A stretch of 49,783 bases of DNA, from the IMG/VR virus record IMGVR_UViG_3300030117_001129, positions 1-49,783 of that record; one strand, 5' to 3'. Each line of letters opens with the position of its first letter. Position 1 is the stretch's first letter. Source of the DNA: a virus. The translations under genes and the position numbers were made by a program. The notes below the pieces were generated by a model that saw only the letters and a program-made list of their open reading frames with translations, made no database searches and was not told the origin of the DNA. Shown here piece by piece: positions 38,910-48,138 of the stretch.

Positions 38910-40440
38910 AGAAGCATTACAACTAGCACATAAAGACCTTATATCATTTGGTAAATTATTTCTTCCAGATGATTTTATGAGGTCTGAAACTCCATTTTTC
39001 CATTATGAAATAGCAGATGCTATTGATAATAAAAATGTAAAACAAACCGCTGTCATTGTTCCCAGAGGTCATGGTAAAACAGTTCTTACTAAAGCGTCTA
39101 TTATAAAAGACTTTGTATTTGCTACAAGAGAAAACTTTTTATTTTATGCATGGGTATCTGCTACTCAAAAACTTAGCGTAGGTAATATGGATTATATCAA
39201 ACATCATCTTGAGTTTAACGATATGATTAAATATTACTTTGGACCTATGAAGGGTAAGAAATGGACAGAGGAAGACGTAGAGTTATCAAATGGATGCAAG
39301 TTAATTAGTAAATCAAATGTAGCTGGTATTCGTGGAGGTGCAAAGTTGCATAAACGATATGACCTTATTGTATTAGATGATTTTGAACACGAAGCAAATA
39401 CGATTACAAAAGAAGCAAGAGATAAAAATGCAAACTTAGTTACAGCAGTTGTATATCCTGCTATCGAACCCCACACTGGTAGACTGAGAGTAAATGGCAC
39501 TCCAGTTCATTACGATTCTTTTATTAATAACTTAATTAATAATTATGCAAAGGCAAAAAAAGATAACAAAAAGTTTGCTTGGAAAGTTATTACATATAAA
39601 GCTCTTATAGACGGAGATACGCCATTATGGGAATCATTCTTTCCATTATCTAAAATAAAAGAAAAGAAAAAGTTTTATGCAGATTCTGGACAACCTCAAA
39701 AGTTCTATCAAGAATATATGATGGAAGTGCAATCTGAAGAGGATGCGATATGGAGAAGAGAACATATACAATATTGGGAAGGGTATTACAAATATGAAGA
39801 TGGGATTAATTATATCGTAAAAGATGGAAAAGATATACCAGTAAATACATTTATAGGATGCGACCCTGCTACAGATATTGATACAAAGCATAGTGACTTT
39901 TCTGTTATTACTGTTATAGCTATTGATGTAAATAATGAATTATATGTTTTAGAATATGAAAGACATAGAAGTGTTCCTACTATTGGTTCTAAGAATCCAG
40001 AGACAGGAGAGATACTTGGTAAGAAAGGAGTAGTTGACATTATACTAGAACTACATCAAAAATATAATTGTATATCTTCTACAGTCGAAGACGTTGCAAT
40101 GAATAGAAGTATATTTCAAGCATTGAATGATGAAAGAAGAAGACTAAATAAGTTTGATATTGCAGTTATACCAGAAAAACCCGGTGGGACACAAAAGAGA
40201 AATCGTATATATTCTGGACTTTCGGCACGTTTTAGTACAGGAACTGTGCATTTAAGGAAAAATATGTTTGATTTAATTAACGAAATTCTTACTTTCGGCC
40301 CTAAAATGGCTCATGATGATACAATTGAAAGCCTTTATTACTCACAAATTCACTCTTTTCCACCTAATATGAAAAAGGATGATGATAAAAAAAGTTGGTT
40401 TAAACGTAAGAAAAAAGCAAAAAGTTGGTTAGTTGCATAA
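38872..40440 (+). CDS. terL: Terminase large subunit (522 aa)
   Basis: The ATPase has Walker A PRGHGKT at residues 64-70 and Walker B LIVLDD at 165-170 with acidic E172. The C-terminal RNase H-fold nuclease has GCDPATD (D331), the VEDVAMN segment and HDDTIES near the C-terminus as metal ligands. It drives DNA into the prohead through the portal and cuts the concatemer. The start ATG 38872 lacks a clear ribosome site but begins at the point where the family sequence starts (KAEEALQLAHKDLISFGKLF). It is translationally coupled to the upstream small gene. Confidence 0.97.
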   Translation: MANINSQNISKAEEALQLAHKDLISFGKLFLPDDFMRSETPFFHYEIADAIDNKNVKQTAVIVPRGHGKTVLTKASIIKDFVFATRENFLFYAWVSATQKLSVGNMDYIKHHLEFNDMIKYYFGPMKGKKWTEEDVELSNGCKLISKSNVAGIRGGAKLHKRYDLIVLDDFEHEANTITKEARDKNANLVTAVVYPAIEPHTGRLRVNGTPVHYDSFINNLINNYAKAKKDNKKFAWKVITYKALIDGDTPLWESFFPLSKIKEKKKFYADSGQPQKFYQEYMMEVQSEEDAIWRREHIQYWEGYYKYEDGINYIVKDGKDIPVNTFIGCDPATDIDTKHSDFSVITVIAIDVNNELYVLEYERHRSVPTIGSKNPETGEILGKKGVVDIILELHQKYNCISSTVEDVAMNRSIFQALNDERRRLNKFDIAVIPEKPGGTQKRNRIYSGLSARFSTGTVHLRKNMFDLINEILTFGPKMAHDDTIESLYYSQIHSFPPNMKKDDDKKSWFKRKKKAKSWLVA

Positions 40441-40453
40441 AAGGAAAATTTAA

Positions 40454-40741
40454 ATGGCAAAGATAGATAAAGATAAAGTAAGAACATTGGGTAAATTTAT
40501 GAAAAATCCAATAAAGTATGTTGCAAATAAAGCTTCATGTATTTCTAAAGGAAAAAAATTAGGATTAAGTAGGTCTGAAGCGGTAAATGTATGCACTCCT
40601 CATTATAAGAAAAAAGGAGAAGTTTTATCTAAATTAAAATCTAAACCTATGGAAATTAGAAGGTCTAATAAAAAAAGAAATCCAGAAAAAAGAAATCCAG
40701 AAAAAGAAATTTTAAGAAGTTTAAAACAAAAAAGAAAATAA
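40454..40741 (+). CDS. Small very basic protein, 95 aa
   Basis: A Lys/Arg-rich protein with two cysteines (ASCISKGKKLGLSRSEAVNV, then CTPHYKKKG) and a tail of KKRNPEKRNPEKEILRSLKQ. Reading frame and AAGGAAA ribosome site (40441-40447) are good. The charge suggests DNA contact; being between large terminase and lysozyme, it could be packaged with DNA or assist packaging. The two-Cys centre resembles the small basic proteins at 4.7-5.8 kb in character but not clearly in sequence. Confidence 0.65.
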   Translation: MAKIDKDKVRTLGKFMKNPIKYVANKASCISKGKKLGLSRSEAVNVCTPHYKKKGEVLSKLKSKPMEIRRSNKKRNPEKRNPEKEILRSLKQKRK

Positions 40742-40755
40742 AACTGGATTGTAGT

Positions 40756-41244
40756 ATGAGTTCATTAACAGAATTTAAGGATATAATCAAAGTTACTTTA
40801 AAGCACGAAGGTGGATATGTTAATGACCCAAAAGATTTAGGTGGAGAAACAAATATGGGTATTACAAAAAGATTTTACCCAGACTTAGATATAAAAAATC
40901 TTACTGTTGAGTACGCCACAGAAATATATAAAGAAGATTATTGGGACAAAAATAAAGTAGAAGAGCTTCCAAAAGAACTAAGACATATATTTTTTGATAT
41001 GTGTGTTAATCAAGGAAGAAAAACTGCTGTAAAAGTTTTACAAAGAGCAATTAATAACAGAGGTGGGAAGTTAGTTGTAGATGGTGGCTTTGGACCAGCA
41101 AGTAAAAGAGCATTAAAAAAATATACACCATCTGCAAATAGAGTTAGATGTTATAGATTGAAATATTATTATGATTTGGTAAATAAAAGACCAGAACAGG
41201 AAAAGTTTTTATATGGTTGGTATAGAAGGACAATGGAAGTATAA
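40756..41244 (+). CDS. GH108 family lysozyme (endolysin or virion muralytic enzyme)
   Basis: The N-terminus VTLKHEGGYVNDPKDLGGET with NMGITKRFYPD is the glycoside hydrolase 108 start; the catalytic glutamate is in HEGGY (E18). DYWDKNKVEELPKELRHIFF and DMCVNQGRKTAVKVLQRAIN complete the lysozyme domain. The last 60 residues (VDGGFGPASKRALKKY) match the peptidoglycan-binding domain usual in this family. It cuts the glycan chain of peptidoglycan. There is no signal peptide, so it would need a holin or act in the virion. Position between terminase and portal is unusual for an endolysin and leaves both roles open. Confidence 0.92.
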   Translation: MSSLTEFKDIIKVTLKHEGGYVNDPKDLGGETNMGITKRFYPDLDIKNLTVEYATEIYKEDYWDKNKVEELPKELRHIFFDMCVNQGRKTAVKVLQRAINNRGGKLVVDGGFGPASKRALKKYTPSANRVRCYRLKYYYDLVNKRPEQEKFLYGWYRRTMEV

Positions 41245-43499
41245 TGGCTAGAGTTACAAAAAAATCAAAAGCTCAAGTAAATAAACAGATATGGGATAAA
41301 GCAAATAATACTAATAGAATGAGGTGGCAATCCACTAGTCAAAAAGGATTTGATTTCTATTTGAATGAACAATTGACTAAAGATGAACTTCATGCATTAG
41401 AAGAATCTGGTATGCCCTCGTTTACTATAAATAGGATAACTCCTATTATAGAAATAATGAAATACTTTGCAACATCTAATAATCCTAAATGGAAAGCTGT
41501 TGGAGCAACTGGAGACGATGCTGATATTGCACAAGTTCATTCAGATATAGCTGATTACTGTTGGTATTTATCAAATGGCAAGTCTTTATACAGTCAAGTA
41601 ATACTAGATTCATTAACAAAAGGATTGGGATACTTTCTTGTAGATATAGATAAAGATGCAGATAGAGGAATGGGAGAAGTACAGTTTAGTAGAATAGACC
41701 CATATGATGTATTTGTAGACCCTGCTAGTAGAGACTTTTTATTTAGAGATGCTAATTTTATACAAATAAGAAAAAACATAGCTCGTTCTAGATTAATAAA
41801 TATGTTGCCAGAGTATCAAGCAAAGATAAAAAAGGTTACAAGAGGAACGGATGTAGTATCATACTCTCAAAGAGATTTAAACTTTTCAGATACAACACAG
41901 CCTGAAGATTTATCGTTTGGTATAAATACAGAAGGTGAAGATGATGATATTATTCCATACTATGAAACATATGCAAAAAAGAAGTTTAAGTATCGAAATG
42001 TATATATCAAGATAGAACCTACTGAATCTCAATTGTTAATGTTAAAAGAACAGGTCCAAGAGGAATTAGAAAATTTTAAACAAGAAGTAGAAGTTCAATT
42101 AATAGAAAAACAATTACAAATAGAACAACAAGTTCAAGAAGGTGAGATTATACCAGAAAGAGGTAAGTTGTTAATAGAGAACTCTCAAAAAATGGGTATT
42201 ACATCTATTCAAGAAAGAGAAATGGAACTTATATCTATGGCTAGAGATGAAGCTACCATTGTTAAAGAACAGGTTATGTCTGAAAAACAATTCTTAGAGT
42301 TTCAACAAGATAAAAACTTTTCAAAAAATATAGTGGATTCTATAGAGTTTTATGAAAATAGAATTGTAAAAACTTGTAGTGTAGGAGATGACACATTTTT
42401 ATTCGAGCAAACAATACCTATTAGTGAATATCCTATTATTCCTATTCCATATTTATATACAGGAACTCCATATCCGATGAGTGCAGTTACTCCATTAATA
42501 GGTAAACAACAAGAAATAAATAAAGCACACCAGATAATGCTTCATAATGCAAATCTATCTTCTAATCTTAGATGGATGTATGAAGAGGGTTCTGTACCAG
42601 AAGAAGAATGGGAAAAATATTCATCATCGCCTGGCGCATTGTTAAAATATAGACAAGGATTTAGACCTCCTACACCAATACAACCTGCTCCAATAAATAA
42701 TGCATTCTTTACAGTTGTTCAACAAGGTAAAAGTGATGCAGAATATATAAGTGGTGTACCATCTGCAATGATGGGATTCTCTCAAGACCAAGCTGAAACA
42801 TATCGTGGATTACTTGCAAACGATGAATTTGGTACTAGAAGATTAAAAGCATGGATGAATAGTATTGTAGAACCATCATTAGAACACATAGGTAGAGTAT
42901 TTAAAATGATGGCTCAAAAACATTACACTATAGAAAAAGTATTTAGGATTGTACAACCAGAAGGTGGCGATTCACAAGAAAAAGAAGTAAGAATAAATGT
43001 AAATCTATACAATGACTATGGAAAAGCTATTGGTAAATATAAAGATTATTCAGCTGCTAGATTTGATGTAAGGATTATAGCAGGAGCAACACTACCATTA
43101 AATAGATGGGCATTGCTAGAAGAATACTTTAGATGGTTTCAATCTGGATTAATAGATGATGTTGCTATGTTAGCAGAAACTGATATACGAAATAAAGAAA
43201 AGATTATTGAAAGAAAATCAATGGTTGCACAAGCGCAATCACAATTAAACTCAATGCAAGAAATGGTGAAAGAAAGAGATGGTACGATAGAAACACTTCA
43301 ACGTCAATTAGTACAAGCAGGTATTAAAATGAAAGTTGGAGATGCGAATAACGAGATACGAAAAGATGTTCTAGAAACAGAAGCACAACAAAAACTACTA
43401 AGAGGTATGTTGAAAGTTGAGTTTCAAAAAATGAAAGAACAATTAATGGCAGATATGGAATCTGTAAAGAAGAATGTACAAAAAAATGAGCAGTCATAG
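41244..43499 (+). CDS. Portal protein (751 aa)
   Basis: Starts at a TAATG overlap with the lysozyme gene. Size and position (after terminase, before scaffold and capsid) fit the dodecameric portal. Supporting sequence includes FSRIDPYDVFVDPASRDFLF, PLIGKQQEINKAHQIMLHNA, and the wing/stem region PSAMMGFSQDQAETYRGLLA with LEHIGRVFKMMAQ, typical of large podovirus portals. A Gln/Glu-rich coiled-coil insertion spans about residues 260-350 and a coiled-coil C-terminus ends the protein. It forms the DNA channel at the unique vertex. Confidence 0.9.
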   Translation: MARVTKKSKAQVNKQIWDKANNTNRMRWQSTSQKGFDFYLNEQLTKDELHALEESGMPSFTINRITPIIEIMKYFATSNNPKWKAVGATGDDADIAQVHSDIADYCWYLSNGKSLYSQVILDSLTKGLGYFLVDIDKDADRGMGEVQFSRIDPYDVFVDPASRDFLFRDANFIQIRKNIARSRLINMLPEYQAKIKKVTRGTDVVSYSQRDLNFSDTTQPEDLSFGINTEGEDDDIIPYYETYAKKKFKYRNVYIKIEPTESQLLMLKEQVQEELENFKQEVEVQLIEKQLQIEQQVQEGEIIPERGKLLIENSQKMGITSIQEREMELISMARDEATIVKEQVMSEKQFLEFQQDKNFSKNIVDSIEFYENRIVKTCSVGDDTFLFEQTIPISEYPIIPIPYLYTGTPYPMSAVTPLIGKQQEINKAHQIMLHNANLSSNLRWMYEEGSVPEEEWEKYSSSPGALLKYRQGFRPPTPIQPAPINNAFFTVVQQGKSDAEYISGVPSAMMGFSQDQAETYRGLLANDEFGTRRLKAWMNSIVEPSLEHIGRVFKMMAQKHYTIEKVFRIVQPEGGDSQEKEVRINVNLYNDYGKAIGKYKDYSAARFDVRIIAGATLPLNRWALLEEYFRWFQSGLIDDVAMLAETDIRNKEKIIERKSMVAQAQSQLNSMQEMVKERDGTIETLQRQLVQAGIKMKVGDANNEIRKDVLETEAQQKLLRGMLKVEFQKMKEQLMADMESVKKNVQKNEQS

Positions 43500-43558
43500 C
43501 TCTTGCATTTTTATTTTCATAGTTGCTAAATTAAAATAATCTTAAAATAGGAGATAGT

Positions 43559-44422
43559 ATGTCAGAACAAGTAGGTAACGCCACAGAGGCCCCCGAAAGT
43601 ACAAGCGTACAAGATGCAGTCATAGGTATGAATAGTGAAGACTTTTTTGAGTCTTTAGATAATCAAGTCAATGGCGGCATATTAGAACCTTCACAAACAA
43701 CCTCGGTACAAAGCGGTAACACGCAGTCGAGCCCTAATGTAGAAGTTCAGAATGAAGTTCCAGATAATAATTTGGATACTTTACAAAAAAGGTATAGCGA
43801 TTCTAGTAGAGAAGCTAAAAGGTTAAATGGTAAACTAAAGGAACTTGAACCTTATATGCCTATACTAGATGCTATGCGAGAAGACCCCAATTTAATTAAT
43901 CATGTGAGAAATTATTTTGAGGGTGGAGGCCAGACTCCCGAAACGATGAATCAAAAACTTAATCTAGATGAGGATTTTGTATTTGACGCTGAAGAGGCTT
44001 TTGGTAAACCCGATTCTGATTCTGCAAAAGTGCTTGGAGCTACGATAGACGGAATAGTCCAACGTAGACTAGGTAATGCTTTGAAAACTCAAAAGAATGA
44101 AAATGCAAAGTTGGCAAGAGAAGCCCAGTTCAAACAAAAGATGAATATGACAGATGAACAATGGAAAGAATTTGTTGATTATGCACAATCTAAATCTCTT
44201 GAGTTAGAGGATATATACTTTTTAATGAATCGCAAGAATCGAGATGAGCAAATAGCTAATAATGCTCGACAAGAAATCCATAACAAGATGAGAGAAGTTC
44301 AACAACAACCTACTACACTTGCAACACAAGGAAGTACGGCAGTTGAACAATCAACCGATGATAAAGTCTTTGATACTATTTTGGGTTCTGGAAGTGAATT
44401 AGAAAAGGCTTTCAGTATTTAA
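43559..44422 (+). CDS. Putative scaffolding protein (287 aa)
   Basis: Lies between portal and capsid as scaffolds usually do, with AGGAGA before ATG 43559. The protein is acidic and low in complexity at the start (EAPESTSVQDAVIGMNSEDF), has a central coiled coil (LDTLQKRYSDSSREAKRLNG, KLKELEPYMPILDA) and a helical C-terminal third (NMTDEQWKEFVDYAQSKSLE) that could contact the capsid protein. The preceding gap (43500-43558) contains TTGCAT and TAAATT with 18 bases between, a weak promoter candidate. Assigned by position and character. Confidence 0.8.
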   Translation: MSEQVGNATEAPESTSVQDAVIGMNSEDFFESLDNQVNGGILEPSQTTSVQSGNTQSSPNVEVQNEVPDNNLDTLQKRYSDSSREAKRLNGKLKELEPYMPILDAMREDPNLINHVRNYFEGGGQTPETMNQKLNLDEDFVFDAEEAFGKPDSDSAKVLGATIDGIVQRRLGNALKTQKNENAKLAREAQFKQKMNMTDEQWKEFVDYAQSKSLELEDIYFLMNRKNRDEQIANNARQEIHNKMREVQQQPTTLATQGSTAVEQSTDDKVFDTILGSGSELEKAFSI

Positions 44423-44462
44423 AATAATATACTGTCAGCCGTAAACCAAAAGTGAGGCAATT

Positions 44463-46022
44463 ATGGCTGATGTTTTCGGAATGGAAACATATGGAGCGTC
44501 TCCAGACGCTGGACACAGTGGAACTGCTGTACCCGGCACAGGGGACCTCAGGCGAAGATACAATTTTGGGGATAGGATTTCTGAACTTGCAATAGCACAA
44601 GACCCTTTTTTCAGATTTGTATCACAAGTCGCAAAAAGACCTACGGACGACCCTCAGTTCAAATTTACTGAACAGAGACATTCGTATCATAAGAGATATG
44701 CATATATCATGGGATTTGTTGATAACGGTTCTGATGATTTTGCAGAGGCGGAACTAAAACAATCAAATGCAAGTGGAGCTGTATCAGCAACTGGGCAATC
44801 TGTTGAGCTTTACATGGCTTCTGATTATAAGTCTGCTGGTAATATTACTAGCATTCATGGTCAATCAGCTACTAAAGTTGATGTTGGTGCAAGTGGAACA
44901 AGACCTACTTTTTTCCTACCCGGTCAAGTAGTTAAGATTCCAATCTCAGCAACTTCGGGTGGTGGTGCAATAGCAGGTTATCATCTAATGAAGGTTGATA
45001 GTGTTACTGATAATCTTACTAAAGACAGTAAGCAATGTGTAAAACTTTCTGGTAAGATTGTTAAGTTTGATAGCGCAGGTAATGAACTAGCTTCTTTTCT
45101 AAGTGATAACTTTTCTCCAGGCGGTGTTGCTGGAGATGAGGCAGTACACGATAGGATAATCGCTACTCAACTAGAAGACAAGAGGTCTTATGTTGTAGGT
45201 AATGCACATTCTCAAGGTTCTGGATACCCAGAGTCTTGGAAAGACCAACCATACTCAAGTGCTGTTGGATTAACTCAAATCTTCAAAACTGCAATGGCGA
45301 TGGATAATACTACAAGAGCAACTGTTCTTAAGTATGAGCCTAACGAATTTGCAAGAATTTGGAGAACAAAGTTAATCGAGCATAAGTATGACATCGAAAC
45401 AGCGTTGTTATTTGGTTCTCAAGCAGAAGTAGATGGCGTTCAGTACACAGAAGGTGCAATTAGTTTTGTTACTAATTATGGTAATATCTTTGATGGTTCT
45501 GGTATTGGTGGAAGTGGAACAAAGTCACAAGATGAATTTCTTGATGATATGTCTCAATTCTTAGACCCTCGTTACAATAATGCAAATGCTACATTGTTTA
45601 TGTGTTCAACTGATACTTACAATTGGATGCACAAACTAAGTGGATATTTTTCAGCTAATGTCCAAAAAGTTTCTAATGTTGATGCTACATCTAACATTCA
45701 TAAACTAGGAAGAGCTGATTTCCAAATTGCAGGTCGCAAGGGTGTTTATGGATTAGACGTTACTCAAGTTTATACTCCTTATGGTGTAATGAATCTTGTT
45801 CGTAATGTTCATCTAGATGGTTCTCCAGTTAAGATACTTGCTTTGAATATGACTCAATGTGCATACCGACCATTAGTTGGTAACGGATTGAATCGTGATA
45901 CTGCGGTATATGTTGGAGTTCAAACTCTTGAGAATAGTGGTGTTGACCGTAGAGTTGACTTAATTCAAACTGAAGCCGGTATGGAATTTCGGATGCCCGA
46001 AGCACATGCCGTCTGGAAATAG
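44463..46022 (+). CDS. Major capsid protein (519 aa)
   Basis: A 519-residue protein immediately after the scaffold, with GAGGC before ATG 44463, denser GC use than its neighbours and balanced composition, as expected for the most abundant virion protein. Parts such as FFRFVSQVAKRPTDDPQFKF, LTQIFKTAMAMDNTTRATVL, FARIWRTKLIEHKYDIETAL and GRKGVYGLDVTQVYTPYGVM fit phage capsid proteins of the HK97 fold. The first 35 residues are shared with the small EF-hand-like protein at 5360. No separate maturation protease is visible, so it may not be processed. Confidence 0.88.
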   Translation: MADVFGMETYGASPDAGHSGTAVPGTGDLRRRYNFGDRISELAIAQDPFFRFVSQVAKRPTDDPQFKFTEQRHSYHKRYAYIMGFVDNGSDDFAEAELKQSNASGAVSATGQSVELYMASDYKSAGNITSIHGQSATKVDVGASGTRPTFFLPGQVVKIPISATSGGGAIAGYHLMKVDSVTDNLTKDSKQCVKLSGKIVKFDSAGNELASFLSDNFSPGGVAGDEAVHDRIIATQLEDKRSYVVGNAHSQGSGYPESWKDQPYSSAVGLTQIFKTAMAMDNTTRATVLKYEPNEFARIWRTKLIEHKYDIETALLFGSQAEVDGVQYTEGAISFVTNYGNIFDGSGIGGSGTKSQDEFLDDMSQFLDPRYNNANATLFMCSTDTYNWMHKLSGYFSANVQKVSNVDATSNIHKLGRADFQIAGRKGVYGLDVTQVYTPYGVMNLVRNVHLDGSPVKILALNMTQCAYRPLVGNGLNRDTAVYVGVQTLENSGVDRRVDLIQTEAGMEFRMPEAHAVWK

Positions 46023-46032
46023 GAGGTAAACA

Positions 46033-46347
46033 ATGGGAATACCTTTATATGGTCAGAACAAAGATGGTAACAGTCTTGAAAAGTTCAGCGATGTTCTTTC
46101 TGGTTCAATAACTTGGGATGCTGGTTCAATAGCTGATGGCGATGAAGAAGCAAAAGAGTTAACTGTAGATGGAGCTGAGCTTGGTGATTTTGTATTATCA
46201 AGTTTAAGTGCTGATATTTCAGACTTAGTATTAAGCGCTGAGGTTACAGCCGCTGATACAGTTACAGCTATCTTAGCTAATAATACTGGAGGAGCTGTTG
46301 ATTTAGCTTCTTGTACTTTAAACGTATTAATAGTCAAGGCAGTATAA
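46033..46347 (+). CDS. Putative capsid decoration protein (104 aa)
   Basis: Follows the capsid gene by ten bases with AGGAGG upstream. The product is Ala/Val/Asp-rich, mostly beta strand (GSITWDAGSIADGDEEAKEL, DFVLSSLSADISDLVLSAEV, VTAILANNTGGAVDLASCTL), without catalytic residues. Small beta proteins of this composition directly after the capsid gene are usually head decoration or head fibre base proteins. A stable hairpin follows and separates it from the connector genes. Confidence 0.75.
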   Translation: MGIPLYGQNKDGNSLEKFSDVLSGSITWDAGSIADGDEEAKELTVDGAELGDFVLSSLSADISDLVLSAEVTAADTVTAILANNTGGAVDLASCTLNVLIVKAV

Positions 46348-46361
46348 CCACTTAAAAAGTA

Positions 46362-46385
46362 TATGGGGGACTTCGGTCCCCTATA
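46362..46385 (+). terminator. UUCG-capped hairpin after the capsid genes
   Basis: TATGGGGGAC (46362-46371) pairs with GTCCCCTATA (46376-46385), ten pairs including one G-U, capped by a TTCG tetraloop, an exceptionally stable RNA hairpin. It is not followed by a T-run, so it more likely acts as a partial terminator or a 3' stability element that keeps capsid and decoration mRNA abundant relative to the connector genes downstream. Confidence 0.65.
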
Positions 46386-46399
46386 TATAAGGATAAAAT

Positions 46400-47110
46400 A
46401 TGGCAACAGCAGCAATAACGGCTGAAATAAAAGACATAACAGGAGTAGCTACAGCGGATGTAGATTTTATACCATCTGCTCAAAAGTTTGTAGTAGCAAA
46501 TGTTCCTAAAAATTTATTAATGTTTGCTCAAACTCAATCTTCTACATTTACAGGAGGAGGAGGAGTTTCTGTAGATGCTGATACAATTACTGAAGTCCAA
46601 AGGAATGGATATTCATGTACTCAAATATCAATAGCGGAATCTAAATGGGCAGCTGATTCTGGCAGTCTTAAAAAAGCAACATCTACTCATCCAGTTTGGT
46701 GGAATGACAATGGTGTAATTAAAATACTTCCAGAACCTTCTGGTTCAGAAGATGGATACTATTATTTTATAGACCATACAAAAATAGATGATGATTCTGA
46801 TTTAAGAAATGTAGTAATTAATTATGCTTGTTTTAAAGAATTTGCAAAGTTAATGATGGATTCTAGTCATCAAGGAGATTTTAGTGATAGCTCAACTACA
46901 ACAGGAACAGAACATTGGATACGAACAGAAGAAGATAGTGAAATGTTGATGGCAAGGATTCAAACAATACAGGCTCAATTAGGAGAAAAAACTCATTACG
47001 GTCAAATGTCTCAACAACACTATAATTTAGCATTAGCTGAAATAAAATCTTATATAGAAAATCACCCTAAAACATTAGCTACGGCTATGGCAATGCAAGG
47101 AGCAAGATAA
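46400..47110 (+). CDS. Head-tail connector/adaptor-type protein (236 aa)
   Basis: A mixed alpha/beta protein with aromatic beta segments (PEPSGSEDGYYYFIDHTKID) and a C-terminal helical part (SEMLMARIQTIQAQLGEKTH, QHYNLALAEIKSYIENHPKT). Order and size place it among adaptors that bind the portal after packaging. It overlaps the next gene at one base (TAATG). Assignment as connector is from position and protein character; no exact family is claimed. Confidence 0.65.
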   Translation: MATAAITAEIKDITGVATADVDFIPSAQKFVVANVPKNLLMFAQTQSSTFTGGGGVSVDADTITEVQRNGYSCTQISIAESKWAADSGSLKKATSTHPVWWNDNGVIKILPEPSGSEDGYYYFIDHTKIDDDSDLRNVVINYACFKEFAKLMMDSSHQGDFSDSSTTTGTEHWIRTEEDSEMLMARIQTIQAQLGEKTHYGQMSQQHYNLALAEIKSYIENHPKTLATAMAMQGAR

Positions 47111-47400
47111 TGACAGTATTAGAATTAATGGAACGAACAGGGATGAGAGAAGAAACCCTTGCTATCGCATACATAAAAGATGCAATACATTTAATACAAA
47201 GTAATACAAAAGAGAAAGTAGAAGTAAATAAACAAGATATTATAAAATCAATAGCAGCTGATGATAATGTATATCAAATACCATCGGACCTCATTGCAAT
47301 AAATAATGTAAGTATTTTAGATACAAGTGATGATAAATATAAAAAGATTAAAAGAATAACTTCTCAACCTCATTACTTACTTGAGGATAAAGCACCATGA
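47110..47400 (+). CDS. Small connector-type protein, 96 aa
   Basis: An alpha/beta protein (MTVLELMERTGMREETLAIA, YIKDAIHLIQSNTKEKVEVN, YQIPSDLIAINNVSILDTSD) whose C-terminal half, PSDLIAINNVSILD followed by a charged strand, looks like the start of a phage adaptor domain. It overlaps the next gene by four bases (ATGA), and the two could be the split halves of what is one adaptor protein in other phages. Function by position only. Confidence 0.65.
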   Translation: MTVLELMERTGMREETLAIAYIKDAIHLIQSNTKEKVEVNKQDIIKSIAADDNVYQIPSDLIAINNVSILDTSDDKYKKIKRITSQPHYLLEDKAP

Positions 47401-48089
47401 GTGTATATGTAGATAAAGAATATTATTACTTTCTAAGAGGTAGAGAACTCTTACTATACAAGTTAATGGGTAGTAGGAATGCTGATAGGATTACACAAAC
47501 TGGTGTATTACAAGCATTTGATAATGAACTAGTATATCCAGATGAAGATATTGCAAATGGATTAAGAATAGAATATACAAGACTTAGTGAACCTTTTGTA
47601 TCTGAATCATTAGAAACAACAACTGCTTATGCGAGTGGAATTGGAATTGCTTTTGTAGATGGAGGAGGTGGTTCAGACACTATAACTGATACTGCTTCTG
47701 GATTAGGTAATTTTTCAGATGGAGATAAAATAAGAATAAAAGGTTCTACTAGTAATGATGGAGACTATACTCTTTCTGGAAGTGCTAGTTCTGGTACTTT
47801 AACATTTGCAACTGGTACATTTACAGCAGAATCAGCAGGTGAAAGAGTAACAATTACTCAAATACCTAAAGAAGACTCATCTCCTTCTACATCTTCTCAT
47901 ATTAATTTAAATAAAATGTTAAGTCTTGCAGTAGTTGATTATGTCAAAGCAATGATTTCGGAACAAAGAGGTGAGATAGATAAAAAAGAATATTTTATGA
48001 AAGAATTTTATGGTAAATTAGCAGACAACGAAAGCAATAAAAGAGTTATCTCAATGATGTTTCCGATGTCTCCTTACGCAGTAAGATGA
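47397..48089 (+). CDS. Connector-type protein with inserted beta domain (230 aa)
   Basis: The N-terminal part (MSVYVDKEYYYFLRGRELLL, ELVYPDEDIANGLRIEYTRL) continues the adaptor character of the previous gene and the C-terminal 70 residues are helical (HINLNKMLSLAVVDYVKAMI). Between them, residues about 83-155 form a Gly/Ser/Thr-rich beta domain (GSDTITDTASGLGNFSDGDK, NDGDYTLSGSASSGTLTF) of a type that recurs as an insert in unrelated phage structural proteins. Likely part of the neck, with the insert exposed on the surface. Confidence 0.65.
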   Translation: MSVYVDKEYYYFLRGRELLLYKLMGSRNADRITQTGVLQAFDNELVYPDEDIANGLRIEYTRLSEPFVSESLETTTAYASGIGIAFVDGGGGSDTITDTASGLGNFSDGDKIRIKGSTSNDGDYTLSGSASSGTLTFATGTFTAESAGERVTITQIPKEDSSPSTSSHINLNKMLSLAVVDYVKAMISEQRGEIDKKEYFMKEFYGKLADNESNKRVISMMFPMSPYAVR

Positions 48090-48138
48090 TTAATAATGCC
48101 TTTATGGCGGTGGTGGCGGATATTATATAGGATAAGTT

